DNA of 64,000 bases from Jannaschia sp. Os4 (GCF_016820245.1 NZ_JAFCAR010000001.1:124001-188000), one strand, 5' to 3'. Counted from the first letter of the stretch, positions 18,691 to 29,855 are shown. Made by a program: numbers and translations. The notes: generated from the letters alone by a model not told the origin.

Positions 18691-18873
18691 TCACTTGCCG
18701 GACAGCTTGTCCTTCAGGTCGCCGACCCCCTTCTGGACCTTGCCCTCGACCTGGTCGGCCTGCCCCTCGCGCTTCAGGTCGTCGTCACCGGTCAGGTCGC
18801 CGGCCGTCTCCTTGACCTTGCCGCCGAGATCCTTGCCCCGGCCCTCGGCCTTGTCCTGCGTGCCATCGGTCAT
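18691..18873 (-). CDS. CsbD family stress-response protein
   Basis: A 60-residue highly charged, probably helical protein. The pattern AEGRGKDLGGKVKETAGDLTGDDDLKREGQADQVEGKVQKGVGD is the CsbD repeat of Lys/Gly/Asp-rich helices. CsbD was named as a sigma-B controlled gene of Bacillus; proteobacterial members are general stress proteins of unknown mechanism. It is convergent with the transglycosylase gene and divergent from the receptor-channel gene at 18970. Confidence 0.88.
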   Translation of the reverse strand: MTDGTQDKAEGRGKDLGGKVKETAGDLTGDDDLKREGQADQVEGKVQKGVGDLKDKLSGK

Positions 18874-18969
18874 CGCGTCGTCCTCCGGTTGGGTGCATCG
18901 GGAACGGGCGGCGCGACCCGCCGGTTCCGCCGCTGTGGAACCCGAGCGCCCCCGCCCCCCTTGAGGCAC

Positions 18970-19998
18970 ATGCTCCGATCCGCCGCCCGCGCCGCCCCGC
19001 TCCTCCTGCTGCTCGCCTCCGTCCCCGCCGCCGCCCAAGACCTCCGCGTCGCGGTGATCGACGCCCCTCCCTTCGCCCAGACCGGCCCCGAAGGCGCGCG
19101 CACCGGCATCGCGGTGGACCTCCTGCGCCTCGCGCTCGACGACCTCGGCCTGTCCGCCACGTTCGAGGACGCGGACGGCACCGCCCCCGCCGCGCTCGCC
19201 GACGGCGCGGACATCGTCCTGCCCGTCTCCGCCTCGCCCGACCTCGCCCGCACCGCCGCGCTCACGGTGCCGATCTACACGGCGACCCTCGGCGCGGCCG
19301 ATGCCGGCGGGGGGCGCATCCTCGCGGTCCTGCAGGGCCTCGCCTCGTGGACGTTCCTGCGCATCGTGCTCGGCGTCTGCGCGCTCCTGCTCGTGGTCGG
19401 CGCGGTGGTCTGGCTGCTGGAGCGGCGTCGCAACGACGAGATGTTCCACCCCGACCTCAAGCGCGGCCTCGGCGACGGGTTCTGGTGGGCGGGGGTGACG
19501 CTCACGACGATCGGCTACGGCGACAAGGCGCCCGCCACGACGGCGGGGCGCGCGGTGGCGATGCTCTGGATGCTGACCGGCCTCGCCGTGTCCGCGTCGC
19601 TCACCGCCGCCGTCGTCTCGATGGCCAGCGGCGGGCAGGCCGCGCTCTCGCTTCCCGGCGATCTCGAAGGCCAGCGCGTCGTGGTCGCCGAGGGTGGCGC
19701 GGCCGAAGCCTACGTCCGCCGCGTCGGCCTGCCCTACGAGGCGGTCCCCGACCTCGTCGCCGCGCTCGCCGCCGTGAAGGCGAAGGATGCCGACGTGGCC
19801 TTGGGCGGCGCGCCCGCGCTGCGCGCCGCCAGCGACGGCGACCTGCGCATCACCGAGACGCGCCTCGACCCCGTCCTCGTCACCTTCGCCCTGCCGAAGG
19901 ACAGCGACCTGCGCCAGCCGCTCGACGTCGCGCTCCTGACGCTGATCGCCTCCGGCACAGCGCAGGACGTGGCCCGCCGCTACCTGCCGGACGAATAG
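18970..19998 (+). CDS. GluR0-type ligand-gated potassium channel (substrate-binding domain with inserted pore)
   Basis: A 342-residue protein built like bacterial glutamate receptors of the GluR0 type. Order: signal peptide (1-22), first lobe of a periplasmic substrate-binding protein (23-106), membrane helix (about 128-150, FLRIVLGVCALLLVVGAVVWLLE), pore loop with the potassium selectivity filter TTIGYGD (179-185), second membrane helix (about 194-217), then the second binding lobe (225-342). The filter indicates K+ selectivity. The ligand, probably an amino acid, cannot be deduced. It stands alone, convergent with pyrG. NCBI-style annotation may simply call it a transporter substrate-binding protein or ion channel. 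Confidence 0.88.
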   Translation: MLRSAARAAPLLLLLASVPAAAQDLRVAVIDAPPFAQTGPEGARTGIAVDLLRLALDDLGLSATFEDADGTAPAALADGADIVLPVSASPDLARTAALTVPIYTATLGAADAGGGRILAVLQGLASWTFLRIVLGVCALLLVVGAVVWLLERRRNDEMFHPDLKRGLGDGFWWAGVTLTTIGYGDKAPATTAGRAVAMLWMLTGLAVSASLTAAVVSMASGGQAALSLPGDLEGQRVVVAEGGAAEAYVRRVGLPYEAVPDLVAALAAVKAKDADVALGGAPALRAASDGDLRITETRLDPVLVTFALPKDSDLRQPLDVALLTLIASGTAQDVARRYLPDE

Positions 19999-20011
19999 GC
20001 GCGGCCCACCC

Positions 20012-21652
20012 CTACACCAAGCGCGACTGCTCCTTCGCCGCCTTCACGAACCCCTCGAACAGCGGATGCGGCGCGAAGGGCTTGGACTTGAGCTCGGGGT
20101 GGAACTGCACCCCGATGAACCACGGGTGGTCCGCCCACTCCACGATCTCCGGCAGCTTGCCGTCCGGCGACACCCCCGTGAAGCAGAGCCCCGCGTCCTC
20201 AAGCTTGTCACGATACGCGATGTCCACCTCGTAGCGGTGGCGGTGGCGCTCCTCGATGGCGGTCTCGCCATAGACCTCGGCCACCTTCGAGCCGTCCGTC
20301 AGATGCGCGTCGTAGGCGCCCAGCCGCATCGTGCCGCCCTTGGCGTCGGTCTTCTTGCGCGTGACCTTGGCGTTGCCCTTCACCCACTCCTTCAGGTGGT
20401 AGACCACCGGCGTGAACGCGCGGGGATCGGCGCCCGCGAACTCCTCGGACGCGGCGTCCTTGATCTTCGCCACGTTCCGCGCCGCCTCGATCACCGCCAT
20501 CTGCATGCCCAGACATATGCCGAGATAGGGGATGCCGCGGGTCCGCGCGAACTCGGCGGCCTTGATCTTCCCCTCGGTCCCCCGCTCCCCGAAGCCGCCG
20601 GGCACGAGGATCGCATGGAAGCCCTCCAAGTGCGGCGCGGCATCCTCGCGCTCGAAGATCTCCGAGTCGATCCACTCCGCCCGCACCTTCACCCGGTTGG
20701 CGATGCCCCCGTGCGTCAGCGCCTCGGCGATCGATTTATAGGCGTCCTCCAGCTGGGTGTACTTGCCCACCACGGCCACGCGCACGTCGCCGTCGACGTT
20801 CTGGATGCGGTCGACCACGTCCTCCCACCGCCCGAGGTTGGGGCGCGGCGCGGGGTTGATCCCGAAGGCGTCCAGCACCGCTTGGTCCAGCCCCTCGGCG
20901 TGGTAGGCCAGCGGCGCCTTGTAGATGCTGTCGAGATCCTTGGCCGCGATCACGCTCTCGGGCCGGACGTTGCAGAACAGCGCCAGCTTCTCGCGCTCCT
21001 TCGCGGGGATGTCCCCCTCCGAGCGGCACACGAGGATGTCCGGGGCCAGCCCGATGGACCGCAACTCCTTGACCGAGTGCTGCGTGGGCTTCGTCTTCAG
21101 CTCGCCCGACGCCTTGATGAACGGCAGCAGCGTGAGGTGCATGAAGATGCACTCGCCCCGCGGGCGCTCCTGCGCGAACTGGCGGATCGCCTCGAAGAAG
21201 GGCAGCCCCTCGATGTCGCCCACCGTGCCGCCGATCTCGCAGAGCTGGAAGTCGACCTCGTCGTCCCCGATCCGCAGGAAGTCCTTGATCTCGTCGGTGA
21301 CGTGCGGGATCACCTGGATCGTCTTGCCGAGGTAGTCGCCTCGCCGCTCCTTCTCCAGCACGTTGGAGTAGATGCGCCCCGACGAGACCGAGTCCGTCCC
21401 CCGCGCCGCGACGCCCGTGAACCGCTCGTAGTGGCCGAGGTCGAGATCCGTCTCCGCCCCGTCGTCGGTGACGAACACCTCGCCATGCTCGAACGGGCTC
21501 ATCGTGCCGGGATCGACGTTGAGGTAGGGGTCCAGCTTGCGCAGCCGCACGGTGTAGCCCCGCGCCTGCAGCAGCGCCCCCAGCGCCGCCGACGCCAAGC
21601 CCTTGCCGAGCGACGACACGACGCCGCCGGTGATGAAGATGTATCGTGCCAT
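20012..21652 (-). CDS. pyrG: CTP synthase
   Basis: PyrG aminates UTP to CTP using glutamine and ATP. The 546-residue protein has the N-terminal synthetase domain ([18 protein letters not shown]-loop, [28 protein letters not shown]) and the C-terminal glutaminase domain with the nucleophile Cys in [10 protein letters not shown] and the His-Glu pair in VQFHPE. Length is normal. The start [10 protein letters not shown] was chosen over an in-frame ATG 15 codons upstream. It follows secG on the same strand after a 278-base spacer full of palindromes. Confidence 0.97.
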   Translation of the reverse strand: MARYIFITGGVVSSLGKGLASAALGALLQARGYTVRLRKLDPYLNVDPGTMSPFEHGEVFVTDDGAETDLDLGHYERFTGVAARGTDSVSSGRIYSNVLEKERRGDYLGKTIQVIPHVTDEIKDFLRIGDDEVDFQLCEIGGTVGDIEGLPFFEAIRQFAQERPRGECIFMHLTLLPFIKASGELKTKPTQHSVKELRSIGLAPDILVCRSEGDIPAKEREKLALFCNVRPESVIAAKDLDSIYKAPLAYHAEGLDQAVLDAFGINPAPRPNLGRWEDVVDRIQNVDGDVRVAVVGKYTQLEDAYKSIAEALTHGGIANRVKVRAEWIDSEIFEREDAAPHLEGFHAILVPGGFGERGTEGKIKAAEFARTRGIPYLGICLGMQMAVIEAARNVAKIKDAASEEFAGADPRAFTPVVYHLKEWVKGNAKVTRKKTDAKGGTMRLGAYDAHLTDGSKVAEVYGETAIEERHRHRYEVDIAYRDKLEDAGLCFTGVSPDGKLPEIVEWADHPWFIGVQFHPELKSKPFAPHPLFEGFVKAAKEQSRLV

Positions 21653-21811
21653 GGACCCCCGCGGTGGCCGAATCTGCCGTCGGCCTGATCTGCTCACGGG
21701 AGTCCATCTTAGGGCCCCGCCGGGGGGTGCCGCAAGGGACGGGCCGCAAGATGTGGCGGTTGCGTCGCGTCAGCCCGCGACGGGTGGGGGCTCGGGCGTC
21801 AGGTCCGCGAC

Positions 21812-21839
21812 GTCATCCTCGGGCCCGGCCCGAGGACCT
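21812..21839. repeat. REP-like extragenic palindrome, copy 2
   Basis: TCCTCGGGCC (21816-21825) and GGCCCGAGGA (21827-21836) are perfect complements inside GTCATCCTCGGGC...CCCGAGGACCTC. It is the same type as the element at 6180-6208. Confidence 0.6.
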
Positions 21840-21853
21840 CCTGTCCCCGCGAT

Positions 21854-21927
21854 CGTAGGGTGGGCGAAAGCCCACGCGGTCCGCCGATCGGGACCGTCAC
21901 GACGCGTGGGCCCTCGCCCACCCTACG
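21854..21927. repeat. Large inverted repeat of a GTAGGGTGGGC element between secG and pyrG
   Basis: A 25-base arm CGTAGGGTGGGCGAAAGCCCACGCG (split here: 21854-21878) returns in inverted form at 21903-21927 with 23 of 25 bases matching; the spacer is 24 bases. The left arm holds its own hairpin TGGGC-GAAA-GCCCA. Such GTAGGGTGGG palindromes occur as dispersed repeats in many bacteria. The element sits inside the secG-pyrG spacer. Confidence 0.75.
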
Positions 21928-21930
21928 CCG

Positions 21931-22293
21931 TCACTCCGACGGGGTCGGCGGCACCAGCGGCCCGTCGCCCGCCGAGGGCGGCAGCAGCGAGTCCCCCGAC
22001 GGCACCGGCGGCAGCAGCGCGTCGCCGCCCGCCTCGCCCTCGGGCACCAAGTCCACCACCGACGATCCGGCCCCGTCCGCTGCCGCCACGATGGTCAGCG
22101 TGATGGACGTCGCGATGAACGCGATCGCCAGCGCCCACGTCACCTTCGTCATCGGGTTCGCCGCCGGTCGGCCCGTGGCCGCGCCGCCCCCGCCGCCGAT
22201 TCCGAGGCCGCCGCCCTCGGACCGCTGGAGCAGCACGATGCCGATCAGGCAGACCGCGAGGATCAGGTGGACGACGAGGATCACGTTTTCCAT
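21931..22293 (-). CDS. secG: Preprotein translocase subunit SecG
   Basis: SecG is the small auxiliary subunit of the SecYEG channel. The 120-residue protein has two membrane helices, [22 protein letters not shown] with the conserved [11 protein letters not shown] turn, and [19 protein letters not shown]. The C-terminal 45 residues are a Pro/Gly/Asp-rich tail common in alphaproteobacterial SecG. pyrG follows on the same strand, the usual alphaproteobacterial order. Confidence 0.93.
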   Translation of the reverse strand: MENVILVVHLILAVCLIGIVLLQRSEGGGLGIGGGGGAATGRPAANPMTKVTWALAIAFIATSITLTIVAAADGAGSSVVDLVPEGEAGGDALLPPVPSGDSLLPPSAGDGPLVPPTPSE

Positions 22294-22441
22294 GGGGGCC
22301 TTCCGGTCATGGGGCGCGGCCTACCTAGAGACCGCCCCCGACCCCCGCAAGGGCGCGCGGGCCATGCGTGGCCCATCCGCACCTTTCCCCCCGCGCCCCG
22401 GCCCGATAAGGCCGCCCCCGGACTCGCGAGAGGGAAGCGGC

Positions 22442-23737
<1,296 letters not shown>

Positions 23738-23821
23738 TCCGCGCGGCCGGCGGCCCGCGCGGGGCGCGCGCATGTCGCAGGGGGGTTGGGCCGCGGGCCG
23801 AACCCGCCTACCTCCCCCGGC

Positions 23822-24049
23822 ATGGCGCTCTCCTACAAGACCCGCAAACGGCTCTCCTTCCTGATCCTGCTCGTCGGGCTCCCGGTCTACGTGCTCGTGG
23901 CCGTCGCCGTCGTGAACCTGTTCGACCGGCCGCCGATCTGGCTGGAACTGGCCGTCTACGTCGCGCTCGGCATCGCGTGGGCGCTGCCGTTCAAGGCGGT
24001 GTTCAAGGGCATCGGGCGCGCGGACCCCGACGCGCCGCCGGAGGAGTAG
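23822..24049 (+). CDS. DUF2842 family small membrane protein
   Basis: A 75-residue protein with two membrane helices (LSFLILLVGLPVYVLVAVAVVNLF and WLELAVYVALGIAWALPFKAVF). The YKTRKRLSFLILLVGLP start and the WALPFKAVFKGIGRADPD end match DUF2842, a family found next to purA in alphaproteobacteria. The function is unknown. It follows purA by about 80 bases and may be cotranscribed. Confidence 0.85.
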   Translation: MALSYKTRKRLSFLILLVGLPVYVLVAVAVVNLFDRPPIWLELAVYVALGIAWALPFKAVFKGIGRADPDAPPEE

Positions 24050-24159
24050 CCCGCCCCGCGCGGCCCGCCGCCGCGTCGCGGACGGGCATTCGGACGGAGG
24101 CGAGGGCCGTCCGGCGGCCCGCCACGGCCGCCCCGCCCTAGCGCCGTCCCGCGCGAAAG

Positions 24160-24185
24160 GGGCGCGCCACCGGGATGGCGCGCCC
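24160..24185. terminator. Hairpin in the gap between convergent genes
   Basis: GGGCGCGCCA (24160-24169) pairs with TGGCGCGCCC (24176-24185) around a 6-base loop, with TT after it on the plus strand. It lies between the DUF2842 gene and the convergent 772-codon gene. The rest of 24050-24319 shows no gene. Confidence 0.55.
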
Positions 24186-24319
24186 TTCCGGGTCATCGGG
24201 ACCTGTCCGAAAAGGGGCGGAGGACCGGGGTGCGATCCCCCGCCGAAGTGTCGGAACGAGCGTCCAGATGGACCTCGGGGCCCCGCCCGCGCCGGGGCGC
24301 GGACGGGGCGATGCTCGGC

Positions 24320-26638
24320 TCAGCCGGCCATGCGCTCCGCGTCCTCCACGTAGCGGGAGTCCTCGGCGGCGGCGAACACGCCCCGCCCGACCTTGCGGAT
24401 GCGCCCGTCGCGGAGGAGCTGCCCGAAGGAGCGCAGCCCGTCCTCGCGCGAGAAGTCGTCATGCGCCTCCGACGCGATGTGCAGCAGGCGCGGCCGCGAG
24501 AAGGTGTCCTGCTTCATCACGCTCGACGCGTAGACCGCGGCGGCTTCCAGCACCTCGGACAGCCCGCGGGCGCCCACCTCCTCGGCGAAGGTCTCGAAGT
24601 CGGGGGCGTCGGCGGCACGCTGCGGCGCGGCATCGGCCTCCGCCTCCGGCGCGACCTCGGCGAGCGCGCGGCGGACGCGGCGGGGGGCGGCGGGGGCCTT
24701 CGGCTCCGGCGCGGGGGCGGGCTCGACGGCCTCGACCGGCGCGGGGGCGGCCTTCGGCTCGGACCGCATCGGCAGGGCGCCGACGAAGGCCCGGCGGGGC
24801 GAGGGGCGGCGGGGCGCCTCGGCGTCGGCCTCGGGTGCCGCATCGGCCTCCGCGGCAGGCTCGAAGGCCACCACGTCGGCGGCGGGCGCCTCGGCCTCGG
24901 CGGTCGCGGCCACGTCGTCGGCCCGGTCCTCGGACGCGTCCGCGGCCTCCGCCTCGTCCTCCGCGGGATCCACCCGCTGCTCGGAGGCGAGTACGAGCGG
25001 CGCGGCCTCGGCGGGACGGCGCGGGCGGCGGGCCCGGACGCTCTCGGCGAGATCCTCGCGGTAGGGCTCGGGATCCTCCGTGCCCGGCGAGGGCAGCGTG
25101 GCGTCGGCGCGGCGCGCGGCCACGGCGGCCTTGAGATGCGAGATGTTGGCGTGGCGGCGCGACGTCTCCTCGCCGGAGAACTGGTCGTCGGTCGCGTCGA
25201 AGAGGCGCGCGCTGTCCTCGTCGGCCTGCAGCTCCGACATCAGGCGGCGGCGCTCCGAGCGCGCCGCGCGGGCCTCGGCCTCGTCGGCGGCGGGCGCCTC
25301 GACGGCGGGCGCCGCGTCGCGGGACGCGGCCTCGGCGGCGCGGTGCGCCTCGTCGGCGCGCAGGAGGTCGGACAGCGCGGCGATCGTGTCGGCCACGCCG
25401 TCATCCTCGTCCTCCGCCCCGGCGGTCGCCCCGGGGGCCTCGACGGGCGCCTCGACGGGGGCCGCGTCGAGCGTCGCGGTCGGCGCGGCCGGGTCGGCGG
25501 CGGGCGCGGGGCCGGACGCGTCACGGGTCAGCTCCGCCTCGATGGCGGCGAGTTCGGCCATCAGGTCGTCCTCGTCCTGCGCGGGCAGGGTCGAGGCCGT
25601 GTCCGCCCCGGCGTCGTCGGCCTCGGCCAGCGCGGCCACCTCGGCGGCCTCCGGCGCGTCCTCGACGGGGGCCTCGACGGCCGGGGCGACCGCGGCGGCG
25701 GGCGGCGCCGTGCGCAGGCGGCGGACGCGGATGCTGGGCCGCGGGCGCGGCGCGGGCGCCTCGGCGGCCACCGGCGCCGCGGCGGGCGCCTCGGTCGGCT
25801 CCGGGCCGTCGATCGCGATGGCCGCGAGGTCCTGGGCGTCCTCGTCGGCATCGATCACGTCGGCGTCGGCGGCGGCGGCGTCGCGCAGCCGGGCGAGCCG
25901 GTCCTCCTCCGGCGCGTCATCCGCGTCGGGCTCGGCGAAGGCGGCGGCGATGTCCCCCGCGAGGCGATCCTCCGGGTCCGCGGATCCGTCCGCATCGGTG
26001 ATCTCCTCCGCATCGCCGGCCCCGTCCGCATCGGCGGACGCATCGGCATCGGCGGGCGCGTCGGCATCGGCGGGCGCGTCGGCGCGCTCCGCGGCGATCT
26101 CCTCGGACGCCTCCCCAACCGGGGCCTCGGCAACCTCCTCCACCGGCTCGGCGGCGGGCGCGGCCTCCTCGTCGGCCTCCGCGCTCGCGTCGGAGGCGGC
26201 CTCCTCGACCTCGGCCTCGCGCGTCTCCGCCCCGGAGACCTCGGCCTCCGCCTCGGGCGCCGCGGCGGCGACCTCGTCCACGAGGGTGTCGGTCCCTGCG
26301 TCGCCCGCGGCGGGCGCCTCGGCCTCGACGGCCTCCTCGACGGCGGCGGCCCCGTCGATGGCGTCGGCGGCGTCGGCCGCGTCGGCCTGGCGCAGGGTCA
26401 GTTGCCCGCCCTCGGCCTCGACCGAGTCGACGGGGCCGCGCGCGTTCGTCTCGGCGATGCGGCGGAGCATGGCGATGTCGGGCTGCGGCGGCTCCGCGCC
26501 GAAGTAGCGGTCCCGCTCGGACAGGTCGCGGAAGTACTCGCTGATCTCCCGCATGGTGGAGAACGGGTCGTCGAAGCCCTCCAGCGTGCAGGAGAACGTG
26601 CCGTAGCTGACGGTGAGGATCGTGTTCTTCGGACCCAT
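24320..26638 (-). CDS. Large Ala/Asp/Glu-rich protein with conserved ends, unknown function
   Basis: A 772-residue acidic protein. The first ~60 residues ([25 protein letters not shown], then [18 protein letters not shown]) form a conserved module I recall from Rhodobacteraceae proteins. Residues ~75-670 are low complexity, rich in Ala, Asp, Glu and Pro, with an [20 protein letters not shown] tract and short basic islands ([19 protein letters not shown]). The last 96 residues (677-772) are ordered again; [20 protein letters not shown] plus [15 protein letters not shown] looks like a winged helix. No signal peptide or membrane segment. GGAGGGG lies before the ATG. Relatives have been labelled CheA or lipoprotein, but neither is supported here. 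Confidence 0.75.
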   Translation of the reverse strand: MGPKNTILTVSYGTFSCTLEGFDDPFSTMREISEYFRDLSERDRYFGAEPPQPDIAMLRRIAETNARGPVDSVEAEGGQLTLRQADAADAADAIDGAAAVEEAVEAEAPAAGDAGTDTLVDEVAAAAPEAEAEVSGAETREAEVEEAASDASAEADEEAAPAAEPVEEVAEAPVGEASEEIAAERADAPADADAPADADASADADGAGDAEEITDADGSADPEDRLAGDIAAAFAEPDADDAPEEDRLARLRDAAAADADVIDADEDAQDLAAIAIDGPEPTEAPAAAPVAAEAPAPRPRPSIRVRRLRTAPPAAAVAPAVEAPVEDAPEAAEVAALAEADDAGADTASTLPAQDEDDLMAELAAIEAELTRDASGPAPAADPAAPTATLDAAPVEAPVEAPGATAGAEDEDDGVADTIAALSDLLRADEAHRAAEAASRDAAPAVEAPAADEAEARAARSERRRLMSELQADEDSARLFDATDDQFSGEETSRRHANISHLKAAVAARRADATLPSPGTEDPEPYREDLAESVRARRPRRPAEAAPLVLASEQRVDPAEDEAEAADASEDRADDVAATAEAEAPAADVVAFEPAAEADAAPEADAEAPRRPSPRRAFVGALPMRSEPKAAPAPVEAVEPAPAPEPKAPAAPRRVRRALAEVAPEAEADAAPQRAADAPDFETFAEEVGARGLSEVLEAAAVYASSVMKQDTFSRPRLLHIASEAHDDFSREDGLRSFGQLLRDGRIRKVGRGVFAAAEDSRYVEDAERMAG
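26030..26092. repeat. In-frame tandem repeat encoding Ala/Asp units
   Basis: An 18-base unit of the form GGCGGGCGCGTCGGCATC is repeated head to tail about three times with slight changes, encoding the PADADA tract of the large acidic protein on the minus strand. Such repeats change copy number easily. Confidence 0.6.
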
Positions 26639-26747
26639 TTTCTGCCCCTCCGTAGGGATTCGTTGACCAAACTTCCCGGACAACAGACAACGCGATTCCA
26701 TCCACACCGTGCCCGCATCGGGACCATTCCGGGAAGGCGAGGGCGGA

Positions 26748-27455
26748 ATGCTGCCAGATTCCGAACCCGCATCCCAGCATTCGGCCCGCGCCGCCGACGG
26801 GTCGGCGGTGACGCTGCTCGGCGCCGGTCCTTCTGACCCGAAGGTTCTTTCCATCGCCTTAACCCGCGCGCCCCGCCTCGTGGCGGTGGACGGGGGCGCG
26901 GACGTGGCGCGGGCGCGGCGGCTGCGCCCGGAGCGGGTGGTGGGCGATCTCGACTCGATCTCGGCGGCCGCGCGCGCGGCCTTCGCGGACCGGATGGAGC
27001 ACGTGGCCGAGCAGGACACCACCGACCTCCAGAAGGCGCTGCGGACCACCGGGGCGCGGGTGCTGCTGGGGGTGGGCTTCCTCGGGGGGCGGTTCGACCA
27101 CGCCCTCGCCGCGCTGTCCGCCCTCGCGGGCGAGGCGCGTCCGGTCGTGCTCCTGTCGGCGGAGGACTGCGTCTGCCTCGCCCCCCCTGCCCTGTCGCTG
27201 GAGGTCCCGCCCGGGACGCGCGTCTCGCTCTGGCCCCTGGGCCCGGCGGCGGGGACGTCCGAGGGGCTGCGCTGGCCGCTGGACGGGCTGACGCTGCGGC
27301 CCGAGGGGCCGGTGGGGACGTCGAACGCGGCGACCGGCCCCGTGCGCCTGCGGCTGGAGGGCGGGCCGGTCGCGCTGCTCCTGCCGCTGGAGGCGCTGGA
27401 CGCGCTTCTGGCCGGGCTCGGCCATCCGCTTCCCCTCGGCCCGGCGCGGGGCTAG
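26748..27455 (+). CDS. Thiamine diphosphokinase
   Basis: Transfers pyrophosphate from ATP to thiamine to make the cofactor thiamine diphosphate. The 235-residue protein shows the family motifs [21 protein letters not shown] (substrate and Mg Asp), [11 protein letters not shown] and [11 protein letters not shown]. The C-terminal beta-domain ends with the GTSN motif ([10 protein letters not shown]). An in-frame ATG 13 codons upstream exists; the later one at 26748 was preferred for length. No TPP riboswitch is visible upstream. It is divergent from the acidic protein gene and 30 bases before rpiA. Confidence 0.9.
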   Translation: MLPDSEPASQHSARAADGSAVTLLGAGPSDPKVLSIALTRAPRLVAVDGGADVARARRLRPERVVGDLDSISAAARAAFADRMEHVAEQDTTDLQKALRTTGARVLLGVGFLGGRFDHALAALSALAGEARPVVLLSAEDCVCLAPPALSLEVPPGTRVSLWPLGPAAGTSEGLRWPLDGLTLRPEGPVGTSNAATGPVRLRLEGGPVALLLPLEALDALLAGLGHPLPLGPARG

Positions 27456-27485
27456 GAGGCCGCCGACCCCGCCGGGAGAGCCGCC

Positions 27486-28268
27486 ATGTCCAGCCCGTCC
27501 AAGCCCAACCCCATCGACCGCGCCAAGTACGTCGCCGCGCTGCAGGCGGTGGAGCACGTGGAGGACGGGATGCGCGTCGGCCTCGGGACCGGCTCGACGG
27601 CGGCGTGGATGGTGCGCGCGCTGGGCGATCTCGTGCGCGACGGCCTGAAGGTGGTCGGCGTCCCGACCTCCGCGCGGACCGCCGCGCTGGCCGAGGCGGC
27701 GGGCATCCCCTTGGCGACGCTGGACGACGCGCGCTGGCTCGACCTGACGATCGACGGGGCGGACGAGTTCGACGACCGGCTCGACCTCGTGAAGGGCGGG
27801 GGCGGCGCGCTCCTGCGCGAGAAGATCGTGGCGACGGCGTCCGACAAGCTCGTGATCGTCGCGGACGCCTCCAAGCGGGTCGAGACGCTGGGCGCCTTCC
27901 CCCTGCCCGTCGAGGTGGTCCCCTTCGGCTGGCGCACGACCGAGGCGCTCATCGACGAGTTCCTCGTCGGCATGGACGTGGACCGCCGCGACATCGCCCT
28001 GCGGCAGGGCCGCGACGGGCCGTTCGAGACCGAGCAGGGGAACCTGATCCTCGACCTGCATCTCGGGCGGATCGGGGCCCCGAAGCAGCTGGCCCTCGCG
28101 CTCAACCAGATCCCCGGCGTGGTGGAGACGGGGCTGTTCCTCGACCTCGCGGACGTGGTCGTCGCCGGCTCGGCGGACGGGACGGTGGAGATCCGCGACA
28201 TCGCCACCGGGGGGGTCCGGCGCGCGCGCGTGGACGACGGGGACGGCGGGAACCTCTTCGCCGACTAG
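27486..28268 (+). CDS. rpiA: Ribose-5-phosphate isomerase A
   Basis: RpiA interconverts ribose 5-phosphate and ribulose 5-phosphate in the pentose phosphate and Calvin pathways. The 260-residue protein has GLGTGSTAAWMV (phosphate loop), TIDGADEFDDRLDLVKGGGGALLREKIVA (catalytic Asp and Lys, Glu) and the late GVVETGLFLDLADVVVAG strand. Length is about 25 residues above E. coli RpiA, partly an N-terminal extension. GGAGAG precedes the ATG. gor follows about 115 bases downstream, a usual Rhodobacteraceae pair. Confidence 0.95.
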   Translation: MSSPSKPNPIDRAKYVAALQAVEHVEDGMRVGLGTGSTAAWMVRALGDLVRDGLKVVGVPTSARTAALAEAAGIPLATLDDARWLDLTIDGADEFDDRLDLVKGGGGALLREKIVATASDKLVIVADASKRVETLGAFPLPVEVVPFGWRTTEALIDEFLVGMDVDRRDIALRQGRDGPFETEQGNLILDLHLGRIGAPKQLALALNQIPGVVETGLFLDLADVVVAGSADGTVEIRDIATGGVRRARVDDGDGGNLFAD

Positions 28269-28382
28269 GCCCGCGCGCGGGGGCCGCCCGTCCCCGGCCG
28301 CGCGGGGCGCCATCTTGCCGCACCCGCACGGGACGGGCTACGCGCGTTGGACGCGACCCGACCCCGGACAGGAGCTAACGGC

Positions 28383-29741
28383 ATGGCCTTCGACTACGAC
28401 CTCTTCGTCATCGGGGGCGGCTCCGGCGGGGTGCGCGCCGCGCGGCTGACCGCGCAGGACGGGCACAAGGTGGCCTTGGCCGAGGAGAGCCGCATGGGCG
28501 GCACCTGCGTGATCCGCGGCTGCGTGCCCAAGAAGCTCATGGTCTACGCCTCCGAGTACAAGGAGAGCGCGGAGCTGGCGCAGAGCTACGGCTGGGACTT
28601 CGACCTCGGGCCGTTCGACTGGCCGAAGTTCCAGCAGCACCTCGAGTCGGAGCTCGGGCGGCTCGAGAACGCCTACGAGACCAACGCCGAGAAGGCGGGG
28701 GTCACGATCTACAAGTCGCGCGCCGTGCTGAAGGACGCGCACACGATCGAGCTGGCCGACGGGCAGACCTTCACGTCCAAGCACATCCTCGTCGCGGTGG
28801 GCGGGCACCCGAACGTGCCGGGGCTGGAGAACGCCGACCTCGGCATGGTCTCGGACGACGTGTTCACGATGAGGGAGATGCCCAAGAAGCTGATGATCGT
28901 GGGCGGCGGCTACATCGGCTGCGAGTTCGCGGGCATCTTCAACGGCCTAGGCACCGAGGTGTCGATGTTCATCCGCAAGGCGCAGATCCTGCGCGGCTTC
29001 GACGACGAGGCGCGGGGCCACGTGGCGGACTGCATGAAGATGCGCGGCGTGACGATCCACACCGGCTGCTCCCCCACGGAGATGGAGAAGCGGAACGGGC
29101 GCATCTGGGTGAAGGGCTCGTCGGGCCACGAGGAGGAGTTCGACGCGGTGCTCTGGGCCACGGGGCGCAACCCCTCGACCAAGGGGCTCGGGCTGGAGGA
29201 GGTGGGCGTCAGGCTCGACCGCGGCGGCGCCATCGAGGTGGACGACCACTTCCAGACCGCCGTGCCCTCGATCTACGCGCTGGGCGACTGCATCGGGCGG
29301 GTCGAGCTGACCCCCGTCGCGATCCGCGAGGCGGTGGCCTTCCACAAGACCGTGTTCGGCGGCGAGCCCACCAAGATGGACTACGACCTGATCCCCTCCG
29401 CCACCTTCACCCAGCCCGAGATGGGCACGGTGGGCATGACCGAGGAGCAGGCCGAGGAGCGCGGCCCCACCCTCGTCTACGCGACCGCGTTCCGGCCCAT
29501 GCAGATGGCCTTCGCCGGCGGCGAGGAGCGGGTGCTCTTCAAGATGCTCGTCGACAAGGAGACCCGGAAGGTGCTGGGCGTCACCATCGTCGGGCCGCAC
29601 GCCGCCGAGATGATCCAGATGGCCGCCGTGGCGGTGAAGATGGGCGCCACCAAGGAGGACTTCGACGCCACCGTCGCCCTGCACCCGACGATGGCCGAGG
29701 AGATGGTGACCATGAAGGAGCCGGTGCGGACGCTCGACTGA
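28383..29741 (+). CDS. gor: Glutathione-disulfide reductase
   Basis: Gor reduces oxidised glutathione with NADPH through FAD. The 452-residue protein has the FAD motif GGGSGGVRAAR, the redox-active disulfide GGTCVIRGCVPKK (Cys42 and Cys47), the NAD(P)-binding VGGGYIGCEFAGI region, the second FAD motif YALGDCIG, and the C-terminal HPTMAEE with the catalytic His-Glu of the partner subunit. GGAGCTAAC precedes the start. Enzymes of this class in plants and alphaproteobacteria show the same CVIRGCVPKK form. Confidence 0.95.
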   Translation: MAFDYDLFVIGGGSGGVRAARLTAQDGHKVALAEESRMGGTCVIRGCVPKKLMVYASEYKESAELAQSYGWDFDLGPFDWPKFQQHLESELGRLENAYETNAEKAGVTIYKSRAVLKDAHTIELADGQTFTSKHILVAVGGHPNVPGLENADLGMVSDDVFTMREMPKKLMIVGGGYIGCEFAGIFNGLGTEVSMFIRKAQILRGFDDEARGHVADCMKMRGVTIHTGCSPTEMEKRNGRIWVKGSSGHEEEFDAVLWATGRNPSTKGLGLEEVGVRLDRGGAIEVDDHFQTAVPSIYALGDCIGRVELTPVAIREAVAFHKTVFGGEPTKMDYDLIPSATFTQPEMGTVGMTEEQAEERGPTLVYATAFRPMQMAFAGGEERVLFKMLVDKETRKVLGVTIVGPHAAEMIQMAAVAVKMGATKEDFDATVALHPTMAEEMVTMKEPVRTLD

Positions 29742-29855
29742 GCCCCGCCGCGACGCTTCGACCTCGGCCTCGGGGGCGGGTTCGCCTTGAAGTCGAGGGC
29801 CTTTGGCAACATCTGTGCCAGGGACCAATCAACGAATGACACCGAAGGACGGCTG

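Noticed and set aside
26639-26747. Possible TPP riboswitch before the thiamine diphosphokinase gene
   Set aside because: The CUGAGA and ACCUGA-type conserved blocks of the TPP riboswitch are not present, and the gap is only about 110 bases and shared with a divergent gene.
24230-26836. 868-codon open frame on the plus strand, opposite the acidic protein gene
   Set aside because: It is a Gly/Arg-rich shadow caused by GC-biased third positions. The minus-strand frame has a good ribosome site, a conserved N-terminus and a structured C-terminus.
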